A stretch of DNA of 64,000 nt from NCBI RefSeq assembly GCF_001956295.1, contig NZ_MRTD01000002.1:64501-128500 (forward strand), given 5' to 3'. Origin of the DNA: Paenibacillus sp. FSL A5-0031. Its GTDB lineage: Bacteria; Bacillota; Bacilli; Paenibacillales; Paenibacillaceae. Shown here one piece after another: positions 7,925-16,014 of the stretch. Numbering within the stretch: position 1 is the first letter of the stretch; each line of letters opens with the position of its first letter. The notes below the pieces were generated by a model. The model was not told the DNA's origin. It searched no databases and saw only the letters and a list, made by a program, of their open reading frames with translations. A program made the position numbers and the translations under genes.

Positions 7925-8338
7925 TTAGCCTTTCTTATCTATAAGTATACCAGCCATTTCCCACATTTTAGCGACAAAATCCAACGTTTTCTCTGGAGGA
8001 ATCTCACGAATGACTTCACCCGATGCACTGTCTAATACTTTCACTGAAATGATATTGGTCTGCTTATGTACAGAAAACTCTAAGTTTGTGCTTTTTCCCT
8101 CGATAGCCTTAATTGCTCTATCGATGGCCTTAACTAACTGTTCTTCGCTAATTGCGACATGCTCACCGCGGGCCTCTGCCTTTTTCAGTTCCGAAGAACT
8201 TGAAAATTTCGAAAGTTGTTGAGAATCACTTACCGTACTTGAACTCTCTTTCACTGCCCCAGTATTAGCTAAATCCATACTAGTAGCAACTCTAATCGAC
8301 GGATTACTCGTCACTGTAGCCGGTATATTAGTGTTCAT
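7925..8338 (-). CDS. flaG: FlaG family flagellar protein
   Basis: A 137-residue FlaG protein. A Ser/Thr-rich, poorly conserved N-terminus of about 50 residues is followed by the FlaG domain (about 60-137) with LEFSVHKQTNIISVKVLD and the hallmark IREIPPEKTLDFVAKM. FlaG proteins influence filament length in other bacteria; the mechanism is not settled. It corresponds to B. subtilis yvyC, which also sits beside fliD. A sigma-D-like promoter lies about 40-65 bases upstream, so flaG and fliS may form a separate late transcript after the terminator behind the FliT-like gene. Confidence 0.92.
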   Translation of the reverse strand: MNTNIPATVTSNPSIRVATSMDLANTGAVKESSSTVSDSQQLSKFSSSSELKKAEARGEHVAISEEQLVKAIDRAIKAIEGKSTNLEFSVHKQTNIISVKVLDSASGEVIREIPPEKTLDFVAKMWEMAGILIDKKG

Positions 8339-8376
8339 TACCTATCATTCCTTCCGCATCAATAGTCCTAGTTAAT

Positions 8377-8404
8377 ATATCGGTAACTATTCTCTTTTGC
8401 ATTA
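8377..8404 (-). promoter_or_regulatory. Candidate sigma-D promoter of flaG-fliS
   Basis: On the minus strand TAAT, a 16-base spacer and ACCGATAT match the TAAA-N15-GCCGATAT consensus at 10 of 12 positions. It lies in the gap between the upstream terminator and flaG. Confidence 0.5.
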
Positions 8405-8448
8405 GAAGAAATCTTGTATATTTTATTGGGTATATCACAATATGAATA

Positions 8449-8482
8449 AATAAAAATAGGCCTCTCCTAAGAGAGAGCCTCT
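8449..8482 (-). terminator. Terminator between the FliT-like gene and flaG
   Basis: On the minus strand an AGGCTCTC...GAGAGGCCT hairpin is followed by ATTTTTATTTATT. It begins about 10 bases past the FliT-like stop codon. Confidence 0.65.
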
Positions 8483-8490
8483 GCCCACTA

Positions 8491-8859
8491 TTATTTCTTT
8501 TTATCGAAAAATGCACCGTATGGAGAGTGTGAGTTACCATAATCCCCATATTGCTGATTAACAGCTTGGCTTCTCTTCATGTTCATTATTTCAGATCCCA
8601 AATTCTGTTTCTTACGATTCATTATTGGAAAAATTCTTTGATCAACTTCATATGCTGGTTGAAGATAGGTTTGTATCTGAATCTCGGTAAAAGAACATCC
8701 GTGTTCCAATGCTTCTGACACAAGATCAATCACCTCTTGTCTCTTATCCAGAAGTTCTACCCATTCTTCAGGCTCACTATTATCTTCTAATATTCTCTGC
8801 TCCAACGTAAATGTATATGATAAAAAATCGTTAAGCAGAGAATCTAGAGAAGTATTCAT
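8491..8859 (-). CDS. fliT: FliT-like flagellar protein
   Basis: A small 122-residue, mostly helical protein directly after fliD, where FliD chaperone FliT is usually encoded. Helices are predicted around residues 1-25, 30-50 and 55-85 (TLEQRILED, VELLDKRQEVIDLVSEAL). The tail is polar and low in complexity (QQYGDYGNSHSPYGAFFDKKK). Sequence similarity to enterobacterial FliT is weak, so the name rests on position, size and the helical pattern with its LLDKRQEVI core. ATG 8859 has a GAAGGAGTGGG Shine-Dalgarno. A terminator follows at once. Confidence 0.7.
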   Translation of the reverse strand: MNTSLDSLLNDFLSYTFTLEQRILEDNSEPEEWVELLDKRQEVIDLVSEALEHGCSFTEIQIQTYLQPAYEVDQRIFPIMNRKKQNLGSEIMNMKRSQAVNQQYGDYGNSHSPYGAFFDKKK

Positions 8860-8921
8860 AGTATGTAACCCACTCCTTCTGAAGCTGTTAAAAAATGATT
8901 TTTAAAAAAAATCCAGCTAAC

Positions 8922-10397
8922 TTAACCTAGTTGTTGTGATAACCAATTTCCTTGGGCATTCGCTTTACTCATCGCAGTTTCCATTGCGGTGAACTTCTTC
9001 CAATAACGACTTTCTATGTCCTCTAATCGTTTTTCCCATTTACTAATATCTGTATTAATTCTAGTTAGACCTTGACCAAGAATACTCTTGTCTGAAAATG
9101 ATCCAGAACTTCCAGCTTTCTCTGTAAGTTTAGCCATCGTACCGTTAATTTGATCGTATAAACGCTCGATCAAGCCACTCTCGGAAAATTTAGTAGTAGC
9201 ATCTGTTGAAGTACTCTTTTTAGTAAACAGATCCATTATAGCATTCCCATTTATAGAAATGGCTTCTTTTAGCTTCGTTTCATTAATATAAAGCTTCCCT
9301 TTTTCTGAATAATCACCCGTTGTAATTCCAAACTCACTTAGATTATCATATTTTGCATCCATTCCAGCGCCAGTAACATTCGCTGATAAAGCTAGACGCA
9401 TTTGAGATAATGCATTAGATAACAAAGCATCTTGGCGCAGTAAGCCGCTCTTGGCCTTTTGTTCCCATTGTTCAACTTGCTTATCGGATAATGATTCCTT
9501 CTCTTCGTTTAATAAAGGTTTATAATCTCTGTAGGTGCGTTCACTTAACTTACCGTTTATCTTATCAATAATTTCGTTATATTTGTCTACATATTCTTTA
9601 ACTGATTTAAAAACCGCGTCTTCATCGGGTTTGAGACTAATTTCCGCTTTTCCCGGACCTTTAATATTAAATTCAACACCATCAAATGTGAAGGTATTAC
9701 TATTGATTACATATGAAACTCCGTTAATAAGTACGCTTCCTGGTGTACCAGGTGTAGCAGGTTTGTTTTGCGGGGTACCCGCTGGGTCTTTACCCAACTT
9801 AGATTGAAATTCAGAACTAATATTAATAGCTGGATATTTTCCATTCGAAGTGAACGTTATAGATTTATCATCTTTCATAAAGCTTGCTGTGATACCGGTT
9901 TGTGATGATAATGAATTAATTTTTGCTACAACGCTGTGTATGGTATCAGTGATGGTTACATCAATACGATCTTTAATAGGGTCTGGACCAATTGTAAAGG
10001 AAAAATCTTCTGCAACTAATGCAGTCCCATTTATTAAACTGTCTTTGATCGTAAACTTCGAAGTTTCATTCTGCGCTGCTACGGGGGCTACCTGTAATTC
10101 TACATTATATACAGAAGCGCTCGGAGTCCCCTTTTGTTTTACAGAAACTATCGAATCATTACTAGATGTTAATACCTTCTTCTGATAATTTGATTGTAGC
10201 TTCATATCAAAGGATTTATTTTTCAAATCGGATAGGAGGGCGTTCATTTCTCGATATTGGTCGCGTCTCCACTCTTCTGTTTGCTTCTTCTGAAGAAGTT
10301 TATTTAGCGGTGCGCTCTGAGCTTTCATGAGATTTTTGACGATTGACTCTGTATCCATACCTGAGACTAAGCCACCCATACGAATTGGCGTTACCAT
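8922..10397 (-). CDS. fliD: Flagellar filament cap protein FliD (HAP2)
   Basis: FliD forms the cap at the tip of the filament and guides flagellin assembly. The 491-residue product starts MVTPIRMGGLVSGMDTESIV, the classical FliD N-terminal domain. It has a central variable region with a proline-rich stretch near residues 210-220 (PAGTPQNKPATPGTPG). The FliD C-terminal domain covers about 235-485 (KEYVDKYNEIIDKING ... WEKRLEDIESRYWKKFTAME). ATG 10397 follows AGGAGGGATATT. It lies downstream of legF on the same strand, 136 bases away; no obvious sigma-D promoter was found in that gap, so it may depend on readthrough from the glycosylation genes. Confidence 0.97.
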   Translation of the reverse strand: MVTPIRMGGLVSGMDTESIVKNLMKAQSAPLNKLLQKKQTEEWRRDQYREMNALLSDLKNKSFDMKLQSNYQKKVLTSSNDSIVSVKQKGTPSASVYNVELQVAPVAAQNETSKFTIKDSLINGTALVAEDFSFTIGPDPIKDRIDVTITDTIHSVVAKINSLSSQTGITASFMKDDKSITFTSNGKYPAINISSEFQSKLGKDPAGTPQNKPATPGTPGSVLINGVSYVINSNTFTFDGVEFNIKGPGKAEISLKPDEDAVFKSVKEYVDKYNEIIDKINGKLSERTYRDYKPLLNEEKESLSDKQVEQWEQKAKSGLLRQDALLSNALSQMRLALSANVTGAGMDAKYDNLSEFGITTGDYSEKGKLYINETKLKEAISINGNAIMDLFTKKSTSTDATTKFSESGLIERLYDQINGTMAKLTEKAGSSGSFSDKSILGQGLTRINTDISKWEKRLEDIESRYWKKFTAMETAMSKANAQGNWLSQQLG

Positions 10398-10533
10398 AAT
10401 ATCCCTCCTAAATTTTCTTATTTATAATGGCTATACTTATTCGAGGATATTCTCCTCTCTGTAACTCTGTTATTGCTTCTTCTCAATCCGATACCACCAA
10501 CAGAATCGTATCTCAAATATCCCGATGGCTGAC

Positions 10534-11232
10534 TTATTGATGACTAAGTTTGTTTTTCATCAACAAATCACAAATTAAAAAATCCTCTTCTGTATCAATG
10601 TCATATGATCGGTTTTTTGGCATTATATACGCCACCGTGTCATTGGTTACAAACGATTTGGCTTCAACTAACAAATCAACACTAGCCGCATATACCGCCC
10701 CGTTCAAAGCATAGGCCTTCCTTAAATCCTGACGGCGTGATGCTGTTGGCTCCTCTGGAATAAGAGGTTGCAATCTATGATTTTCTTGAAGTGTATACAT
10801 CCAATAAGGTGATTTTTCTGGTTCTGTCATACTAACGCAAGAAGGGGCATCAAGCCCCAGCATAACGTCAATACAACCATCAATATCCTCTATGCTTCGC
10901 AAAGGTGAAGTAGGTTGAAGTAGAACCACATAATCATAATCAGGTAATTCGTTCAGAACATGAAAAACCATATCCATGCTTGATGTTTCATCCTGCGCAA
11001 GATGGGCAGGACGTACAAAGGGGACATCACAACCATGAATGCGTGCAATCTCCATAATCTCTGAGTCTTCGGAAGATAAAACAAGACGATCGATATATTT
11101 CGATTTTTTCGCTTCTTCAATCGTCCAAGCAATGAGCGGCTTCCCGGCTATTTCTCTTATATTTTTTCGTGGAACACCCTTAGAACCACCTCTTGCAGGA
11201 ATGATGGCTAGACACTTCTTATTATTAATCAT
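10534..11232 (-). CDS. legF: CMP-legionaminic acid synthetase (acylneuraminate cytidylyltransferase family)
   Basis: LegF/NeuA enzymes activate a nonulosonic acid with CTP to give the CMP-sugar used by the transferase. The protein shows the nucleotide-binding opening LAIIPARGGSKGVPRKNI, the LLQPTSPLRS motif near residue 105, and the C-terminal YDIDTEEDF motif. The start at ATG 11232 puts AGGA nine bases upstream. The ATG at 11241 touches that AGGA and is unlikely. Length (232 residues) is normal. The neighbours legI, legG, legC, legB and a PtmE-like gene point to legionaminic rather than N-acetylneuraminic acid as product. Confidence 0.9.
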   Translation of the reverse strand: MINNKKCLAIIPARGGSKGVPRKNIREIAGKPLIAWTIEEAKKSKYIDRLVLSSEDSEIMEIARIHGCDVPFVRPAHLAQDETSSMDMVFHVLNELPDYDYVVLLQPTSPLRSIEDIDGCIDVMLGLDAPSCVSMTEPEKSPYWMYTLQENHRLQPLIPEEPTASRRQDLRKAYALNGAVYAASVDLLVEAKSFVTNDTVAYIMPKNRSYDIDTEEDFLICDLLMKNKLSHQ

Positions 11233-11337
11233 AAGCTTCATTCCTAATCGGATATTTCAATTCCCAATCATCATGTTTATTAAATTTAATAAGTCTTCAT
11301 TTTCACTTCTGTACTTACCACAAAATCATTTTTAAGT

Positions 11338-12381
11338 TTAGTTTAGCTTAATATCCACATTTGCTTTTTCATAATCGTCCATTCTTCCGATATCCAGCCA
11401 ATATTCTCTCAACGGAAAAGCAGCAATTTCTTTTTGTTGATCCATTATTTTTTCGAAAAGCTCTGGCATATCATAAAATTGCTCTTGGGGAACTTCGCTC
11501 AACGCTGCTGGATCAAGCACATAAATCCCAGCATTGACAAAGCTTTTATGTATGGGCTTCTCAACAATGGATAACAATCGATGACTCTCCGTTTTGATGA
11601 CACCATAAGGAATTTGATATTCATACTCCCGAACACACATGGTTGCAATTGACTTCGTTTCATTATGGAAATCCATCAGCTGCTCAAAGTTTATTTTGGT
11701 TAACAAATCACCATTCATAACAAAAAAAGGAGCATTGGGCTTTTCTGTTAACAAGGAGAGAGCACCTGCTGTTCCAAGCCTTTTATTTTCTTCAATATAT
11801 TGAATGCTTACGCCTAAATGAGCGCCATCTTCAAAATAGTCTTTAATCACTTCTTTTTTATAATTGACTGCCAGAATAAACTTTGTGAAGCCGAACTTTT
11901 TAAAGTTCTCAATAATTAACTCTAAAATGGGTTTGTCACCCACTCTTAGCATCGGTTTTGGAATGTCATTTGTAAGCGGCCTTAGACGGTTACCAAGGCC
12001 TCCAGCCATTAGAACAACTACATTCTCTTTCTGTAATACTCCATCAATATCATCCGAAAACAGAATATATTGAATTTTCTTTTCATGATTGACAATTGGC
12101 AATTGCTTTAATCGTCTTTTTCTCATCAACTCTTTGTAATGGAATGTCTTCTGCCCTGCCTTTTCGTACACTGGCGTCTCATTCATTACGAGCTGGATGG
12201 GGGAATCAAGGGGTCTTCCCTTTAATATGCCACGCCGAATATCACCATCGGTTACGGTTCCAAGTAATCTATTACTCTCATCAACAACCACTGCGAACTG
12301 CAATGAAGAATTATCAATAACTTTCATCGTTTCAATAATCTCCATTGATGGGGGAATTAGAATCGGCTTCCAATTTTTCAT
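11338..12381 (-). CDS. ptmE: PtmE-like nucleotidyltransferase with N-terminal CBS pair
   Basis: Two CBS motifs occupy residues about 1-110 (FAVVVDESNRLLGTVTDGDIRRG; IQYILFSDD). An NTP-transferase domain follows from about 118 with VLMAGGLGNRLRPLT, FFVMNGDLLT and the terminal REYWLDIGRMDDYEKAN. In Campylobacter PtmE makes the GDP-linked amino sugar that feeds the GDP route to legionaminic acid, and the CBS architecture is shared. I chose ATG 12381 (MKNWKPILI) because AAGGA lies nine bases upstream. The GTG six bases earlier is too close to it. The preceding legH remnant ends two bases before this ATG. A degraded paralogue lies at 7053-7330. Confidence 0.87.
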   Translation of the reverse strand: MKNWKPILIPPSMEIIETMKVIDNSSLQFAVVVDESNRLLGTVTDGDIRRGILKGRPLDSPIQLVMNETPVYEKAGQKTFHYKELMRKRRLKQLPIVNHEKKIQYILFSDDIDGVLQKENVVVLMAGGLGNRLRPLTNDIPKPMLRVGDKPILELIIENFKKFGFTKFILAVNYKKEVIKDYFEDGAHLGVSIQYIEENKRLGTAGALSLLTEKPNAPFFVMNGDLLTKINFEQLMDFHNETKSIATMCVREYEYQIPYGVIKTESHRLLSIVEKPIHKSFVNAGIYVLDPAALSEVPQEQFYDMPELFEKIMDQQKEIAAFPLREYWLDIGRMDDYEKANVDIKLN

Positions 12382-12383
12382 CT

Positions 12384-12640
12384 TCACACTTCCTTAGTAG
12401 GCACACCTTACACTTTGCCATAATCATTGACCGACTTTAAACCGAGTGACCCAGAAACCATTCATACATGTCTTCCAATCGCCACATTATAAATAGTGAC
12501 ATTGCAATCCAATGTACCAGTCATGATGACACTCGAAGATGTGTTTACTAATGTATTATCGGCAATTACAGTGAAAAATTGAATAGTATTACCTACCAAG
12601 AATTGAGCCCCAACAACTAGAGAGGCTTATGTGGAAGCGG
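12384..12640 (-). pseudogene. legH: Decayed LegH/NeuD-type hexapeptide acetyltransferase
   Basis: Only the C-terminal part is left, spread over several frames. One frame reads GAQFLVGNTIQFFTVIADN then TLVNTSSSV. After a frameshift HHDWYIG follows, resembling the HDC.IG motif of NeuD/LegH enzymes. Then come NVAIGRHV-stop and, at the end, VNDYGKV-stop-GVPTKEV-stop. The last resembles the GVPA tail of this family. The final TGA is two bases before the ptmE ATG, so it held a normal operon position between legI and ptmE. The N-terminal half is gone. The assignment rests on motif order and context. Confidence 0.72.
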
Positions 12641-12645
12641 TCTAA

Positions 12646-13725
12646 TCATTCATTGATCATTTCATCTTCATTATAATTTTTCGTAGCGGTTGTACCTAAC
12701 AATGACCAATATTGAAGAGGTGACATGCCAGTTCCCGGTCGTTTAACGATTATGTTCTGTTCCGTGAAGGTTGCGCCTTTCTTGATCGATGTTGAAGCAA
12801 TTAAGCTTTTTCGAGCGACGGTTTTGGTTTTTAATTCATTTTCTGTAGGCTTTTTATGGCCATCTCCCAATGACTCTTCTACAACTCGAATGGCAGCTAC
12901 CATTTGTTTTAATTCTTCAGGCTCCAAGGATGCACGGTGATCTGGTCCTGGTAATGAACGACTTAGCGTGAAGTGCTTTTCAATTATCTTGGCGCCACGA
13001 GCTACAGCTGCAACTGGGACATAGATGCCTTCTGAATGATCAGAGAGACCGATATCTACTTGTAAATCGCTTTTTAGCTGATCCATCGCAGTCAAATTAA
13101 TGGCTGAGAATGGCGTTGGATATTCAGTCGTACAATGTAAGACGGTTACATATTGTTTCAACCACTTTTTCGCTTCATCCGTTTTATAAAATGCTCTGAC
13201 AGCGGTTAAGTCCACAATTCCTGAAGGATATGCCAATCCATAAGCAATGAATGATAGCGCGTCGTGTATGTCTTGCATTGTGGCCATGCCTGTCGATAAT
13301 ATAATCGGTTTTTGTTTAGTAGCAATGTAATGAACAAAAGGAAAATTTGTTAATTCTCCTGATGAGATTTTAACCATATGTATGCCTATCTTATCTACCA
13401 AAAAATCAACGCTTTCCTTATCAAACGGGGTAGATAGAAATTCTATCTTCTTTTCATCACAGTATAACTTCAACTGATTAAATTGCTCGTAGGACAACTC
13501 CAACTTTTTCAGCATTGCATATTGTGAAGTCTCCTCACCGATGTTTTCCACTTGGTAAGAAGCCTGCTTCGCTTGTTTCGTTACCAAATTCTCGGTCTTA
13601 AATGTTTGAAATTTAACCGCATCTGCTCCCGAACTCACTGCAACATCGATAAGCGCGCAAGCTAAATCAAATGAACCGTTATGGTTTACACCAGCTTCTG
13701 CAATAATATACGTTTGATGGCTCAT
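12646..13725 (-). CDS. legI: N,N'-diacetyllegionaminic acid synthase (NeuB family)
   Basis: LegI condenses a 2,4-diacetamido-hexose with phosphoenolpyruvate to form the nine-carbon nonulosonic acid. The 359-residue protein shows the NeuB barrel (IIAEAGVNHNGS; KFQTFKTENLV; STPFDKESVDFL; SSGELTNFPF; GLSDHSEG; EKHFTLSRSLPGPDH). A C-terminal SAF/antifreeze-like domain starts at about 300 (ARKSLIASTSIKKGATFTEQNI). Length is normal. ATG 13725 overlaps the legG stop as ATGA, indicating coupled translation. The last residues NEDEMINE are followed directly by the legH remnant. Confidence 0.95.
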   Translation of the reverse strand: MSHQTYIIAEAGVNHNGSFDLACALIDVAVSSGADAVKFQTFKTENLVTKQAKQASYQVENIGEETSQYAMLKKLELSYEQFNQLKLYCDEKKIEFLSTPFDKESVDFLVDKIGIHMVKISSGELTNFPFVHYIATKQKPIILSTGMATMQDIHDALSFIAYGLAYPSGIVDLTAVRAFYKTDEAKKWLKQYVTVLHCTTEYPTPFSAINLTAMDQLKSDLQVDIGLSDHSEGIYVPVAAVARGAKIIEKHFTLSRSLPGPDHRASLEPEELKQMVAAIRVVEESLGDGHKKPTENELKTKTVARKSLIASTSIKKGATFTEQNIIVKRPGTGMSPLQYWSLLGTTATKNYNEDEMINE

Positions 13726-14849
13726 ATATCGTAAAACTCCTTCTGAACTGAGTAGGAAGGTAACTCTTTAAGAATACTTATAATCTTTGTAGATACATTC
13801 CCTGTGCCAAATATATGATCATAAGGTTCTTGAAATCGTAGAGCGGCCTCAATAGCATCTATAATAGAAGCTTCATTCAGTGCAGCATCGAACACAGATG
13901 ATGGCCTCTGGCGTCCCGCTTGTCGATCACCGCAATTAACAGTAGGAGTCCCTAAATACGGAGCTTCAATTAACCCGCTAGATGAGTTGCCAATGACGAT
14001 ATCCGCATACATTGCTGCGCTTAAATAGCGAATCTGACCAAGCGAATCAACTAATCTTGCATTTATATGTGTTCGAACAAATTGTTCAATCTCTTCATTG
14101 ATGTATCTACCGCCATTATCAGCATTTGCTTTAGTGAATACTAAATGCACATCGGAATATGTCTTTAATGCAGCAAGAAGAGCATGAATACCATCGCTCT
14201 CACCATTTGTTTCCGGATGGTAGGTAATGAGAAAAAAAGACTTGTCTTTATCTAGTGATAAATTTGCATATAGCTCTTTTTTGTCCATAAGAGGAAGCTT
14301 TTTAATATTTTCAATTCCTGGGGCACCAACTTTCCATACTCGATCAGGTGTCTCTCCAAGCTGAATAACCCGTTTTCGGTGCTCCTCTGTACTTACAAAA
14401 TGCCAAGTTGCCATTTTTGTAATGGAGTGACGAATCGCATCATCATAAGCACCAAAGGTTAATTCACCACCATGGATATGAGCAATTGGTAGGCCTTGTA
14501 TTAGTGCTACTTGTGCAACCGAAAGCATTTCGAATCGATCACCTAACAGGATAATCAAATCTGGATTTAAACGTACTAGCGCATCTGCAAATCCGATTAT
14601 AGCCAAGCCCATTGATTTAGAAACACCTGTCGCCGTATCCGAAGATAACAATATTTCTATTTTCTCATTGATCTCAAAACCATCAGCTTCAATTTGCTTA
14701 TACGTTTGACCAAATTCAGGGGACAAGTGCATCCCCGTCGCAATGACTTGTAACTCTAAATCTTGATCCGAGTTAATTTCCTTCATTAGCCAGTAATGCA
14801 ACCCATATTCCGCTCTTGTACCTGTGACGACACATATTTTACGTTTGAT
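13722..14849 (-). CDS. legG: Hydrolysing (UDP/GDP-sugar) 2-epimerase LegG, apparent AUC start
   Basis: LegG/NeuC removes the nucleotide and inverts C2 to give the 2,4-diacetamido sugar used by LegI. Reading from ATC 14847-14849 gives xKRKICVVTGTRAEYGLHYWL, the canonical N-terminus with the GTRAEYG nucleotide-binding loop, for 375 residues. An AAAAGGAGG Shine-Dalgarno lies eight bases before this ATC, where other members have ATG. The first ordinary start in frame (TTG 14801) would delete the GTRAEYG loop. Later motifs are intact: LLGDRFEML, HIHGGELTFGAYDD, TYHPETN and GNSSSGLIEAP. It overlaps legC by 11 bases and legI by four, so reinitiation is plausible. Confidence 0.88.
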   Translation of the reverse strand: MKRKICVVTGTRAEYGLHYWLMKEINSDQDLELQVIATGMHLSPEFGQTYKQIEADGFEINEKIEILLSSDTATGVSKSMGLAIIGFADALVRLNPDLIILLGDRFEMLSVAQVALIQGLPIAHIHGGELTFGAYDDAIRHSITKMATWHFVSTEEHRKRVIQLGETPDRVWKVGAPGIENIKKLPLMDKKELYANLSLDKDKSFFLITYHPETNGESDGIHALLAALKTYSDVHLVFTKANADNGGRYINEEIEQFVRTHINARLVDSLGQIRYLSAAMYADIVIGNSSSGLIEAPYLGTPTVNCGDRQAGRQRPSSVFDAALNEASIIDAIEAALRFQEPYDHIFGTGNVSTKIISILKELPSYSVQKEFYDI

Positions 14850-16014
14850 CCTTATTTCCTCCTTTTAATGGAGTGGATGGAATGTTAATGACTCGTTTAT
14901 TTAATTGGTTAGTTATAGAGAGATCCGACTTTGGACAATTGGAGTATGGAGCTAATTCGTTTAAGGGAGTCCAGATCGGTCTTGCCATCACGCCTTCGCT
15001 ATTCAATTCATCAAGAACGAAATCACGAGAGTGCTTACTCTCATCCACTAACAGCGTCTGCAGCCAGTAGTTACTTTTCCCTGATGGCGGTTCTACAAAT
15101 AATTGTACTCCTTCAACAGGCTCGAACAATTGCTCATATTGCTTTGTTAATCGTCTCTTCGAAGCAACAAATGTATCCATCTTCTCCAATTGCGCACAAC
15201 CAAGAGCAGCATTGATATTTGGCATTCGGTAATTATATCCGATTTCATCATGACGGTATTCCCAACGATGTGGCATTTTAGCTGTTGTCGTAAGGAATTT
15301 TGCATAATCAGCAAGCTTCACGTCATTGGTTAATATGGCACCACCGCCACCGGTAGTCATAATCTTATTACCGTTAAAACTAAGGGCTCCAACAAGCCCG
15401 AACCCTCCAGTATGCTTTCCTTTGTAATAAGAGCCTAGTGATTCTGCCGCGTCTTCGACAAGAATAAGGTTATAACGCTCACAAACATTAATTAGTAAAT
15501 CCATATCTACAGGATGTCCGAATGTATGCATAGGAACGACAGCACGAATGATACGCCCAGTCTGTTTATTAATGAGATGGCTATTCCTCATCTCACCAAT
15601 CTCTTGAATATATTGTTCAAGTTTCACGGGATCGATTCCCATTGTCCGTTCCGAAACATCAATAAAATGAGGAACTGCCTGTAAATAGGAAACGGCATTG
15701 GCGGTTGCAATAAAGGTTAGCGCTGGAATGAAAACCTCATCATTAGCTTGTAAACCAGCAATCTTGAGAGCGATATGTAGAGCGGCTGTTCCATTAACAA
15801 CAGCAACAGCTCGTTCCACACCTGTGTATTCTGCTAATTTAATCTCGAAATCATCGACATATTTGCCAACAGATGAAACCCATCCCGATTGAATACAATC
15901 TGTTACGTACTCCAGTTCTTTCCCACTAAAGGTTGGTTCGTGTAATGGAGTGAATGGTGCATTTCCGTGAATGTCCTTTATACTCTGGGCGATGCTTTTC
16001 CATTGATTGATCAT
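14839..16014 (-). CDS. legC: Aminotransferase LegC (DegT/DnrJ/EryC1/StrS family)
   Basis: A PLP-dependent sugar aminotransferase that converts the 4-keto intermediate made by LegB into the 4-amino sugar. The 391-residue protein starts like LegC proteins (PFTPLHEPTFSGKELEYV). It has FIPALTFIATANAV for cofactor phosphate contacts, VEDAAESLGS with the PLP-pyridine aspartate, and the Schiff-base lysine in SFNGNKIMTTGGGG near residue 210. ATG 16014 overlaps the legB stop as ATGA. Its last codons (GGNKDQT) contain the Shine-Dalgarno and start of legG, so the three genes are tightly coupled. Confidence 0.94.
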   Translation of the reverse strand: MINQWKSIAQSIKDIHGNAPFTPLHEPTFSGKELEYVTDCIQSGWVSSVGKYVDDFEIKLAEYTGVERAVAVVNGTAALHIALKIAGLQANDEVFIPALTFIATANAVSYLQAVPHFIDVSERTMGIDPVKLEQYIQEIGEMRNSHLINKQTGRIIRAVVPMHTFGHPVDMDLLINVCERYNLILVEDAAESLGSYYKGKHTGGFGLVGALSFNGNKIMTTGGGGAILTNDVKLADYAKFLTTTAKMPHRWEYRHDEIGYNYRMPNINAALGCAQLEKMDTFVASKRRLTKQYEQLFEPVEGVQLFVEPPSGKSNYWLQTLLVDESKHSRDFVLDELNSEGVMARPIWTPLNELAPYSNCPKSDLSITNQLNKRVINIPSTPLKGGNKDQT

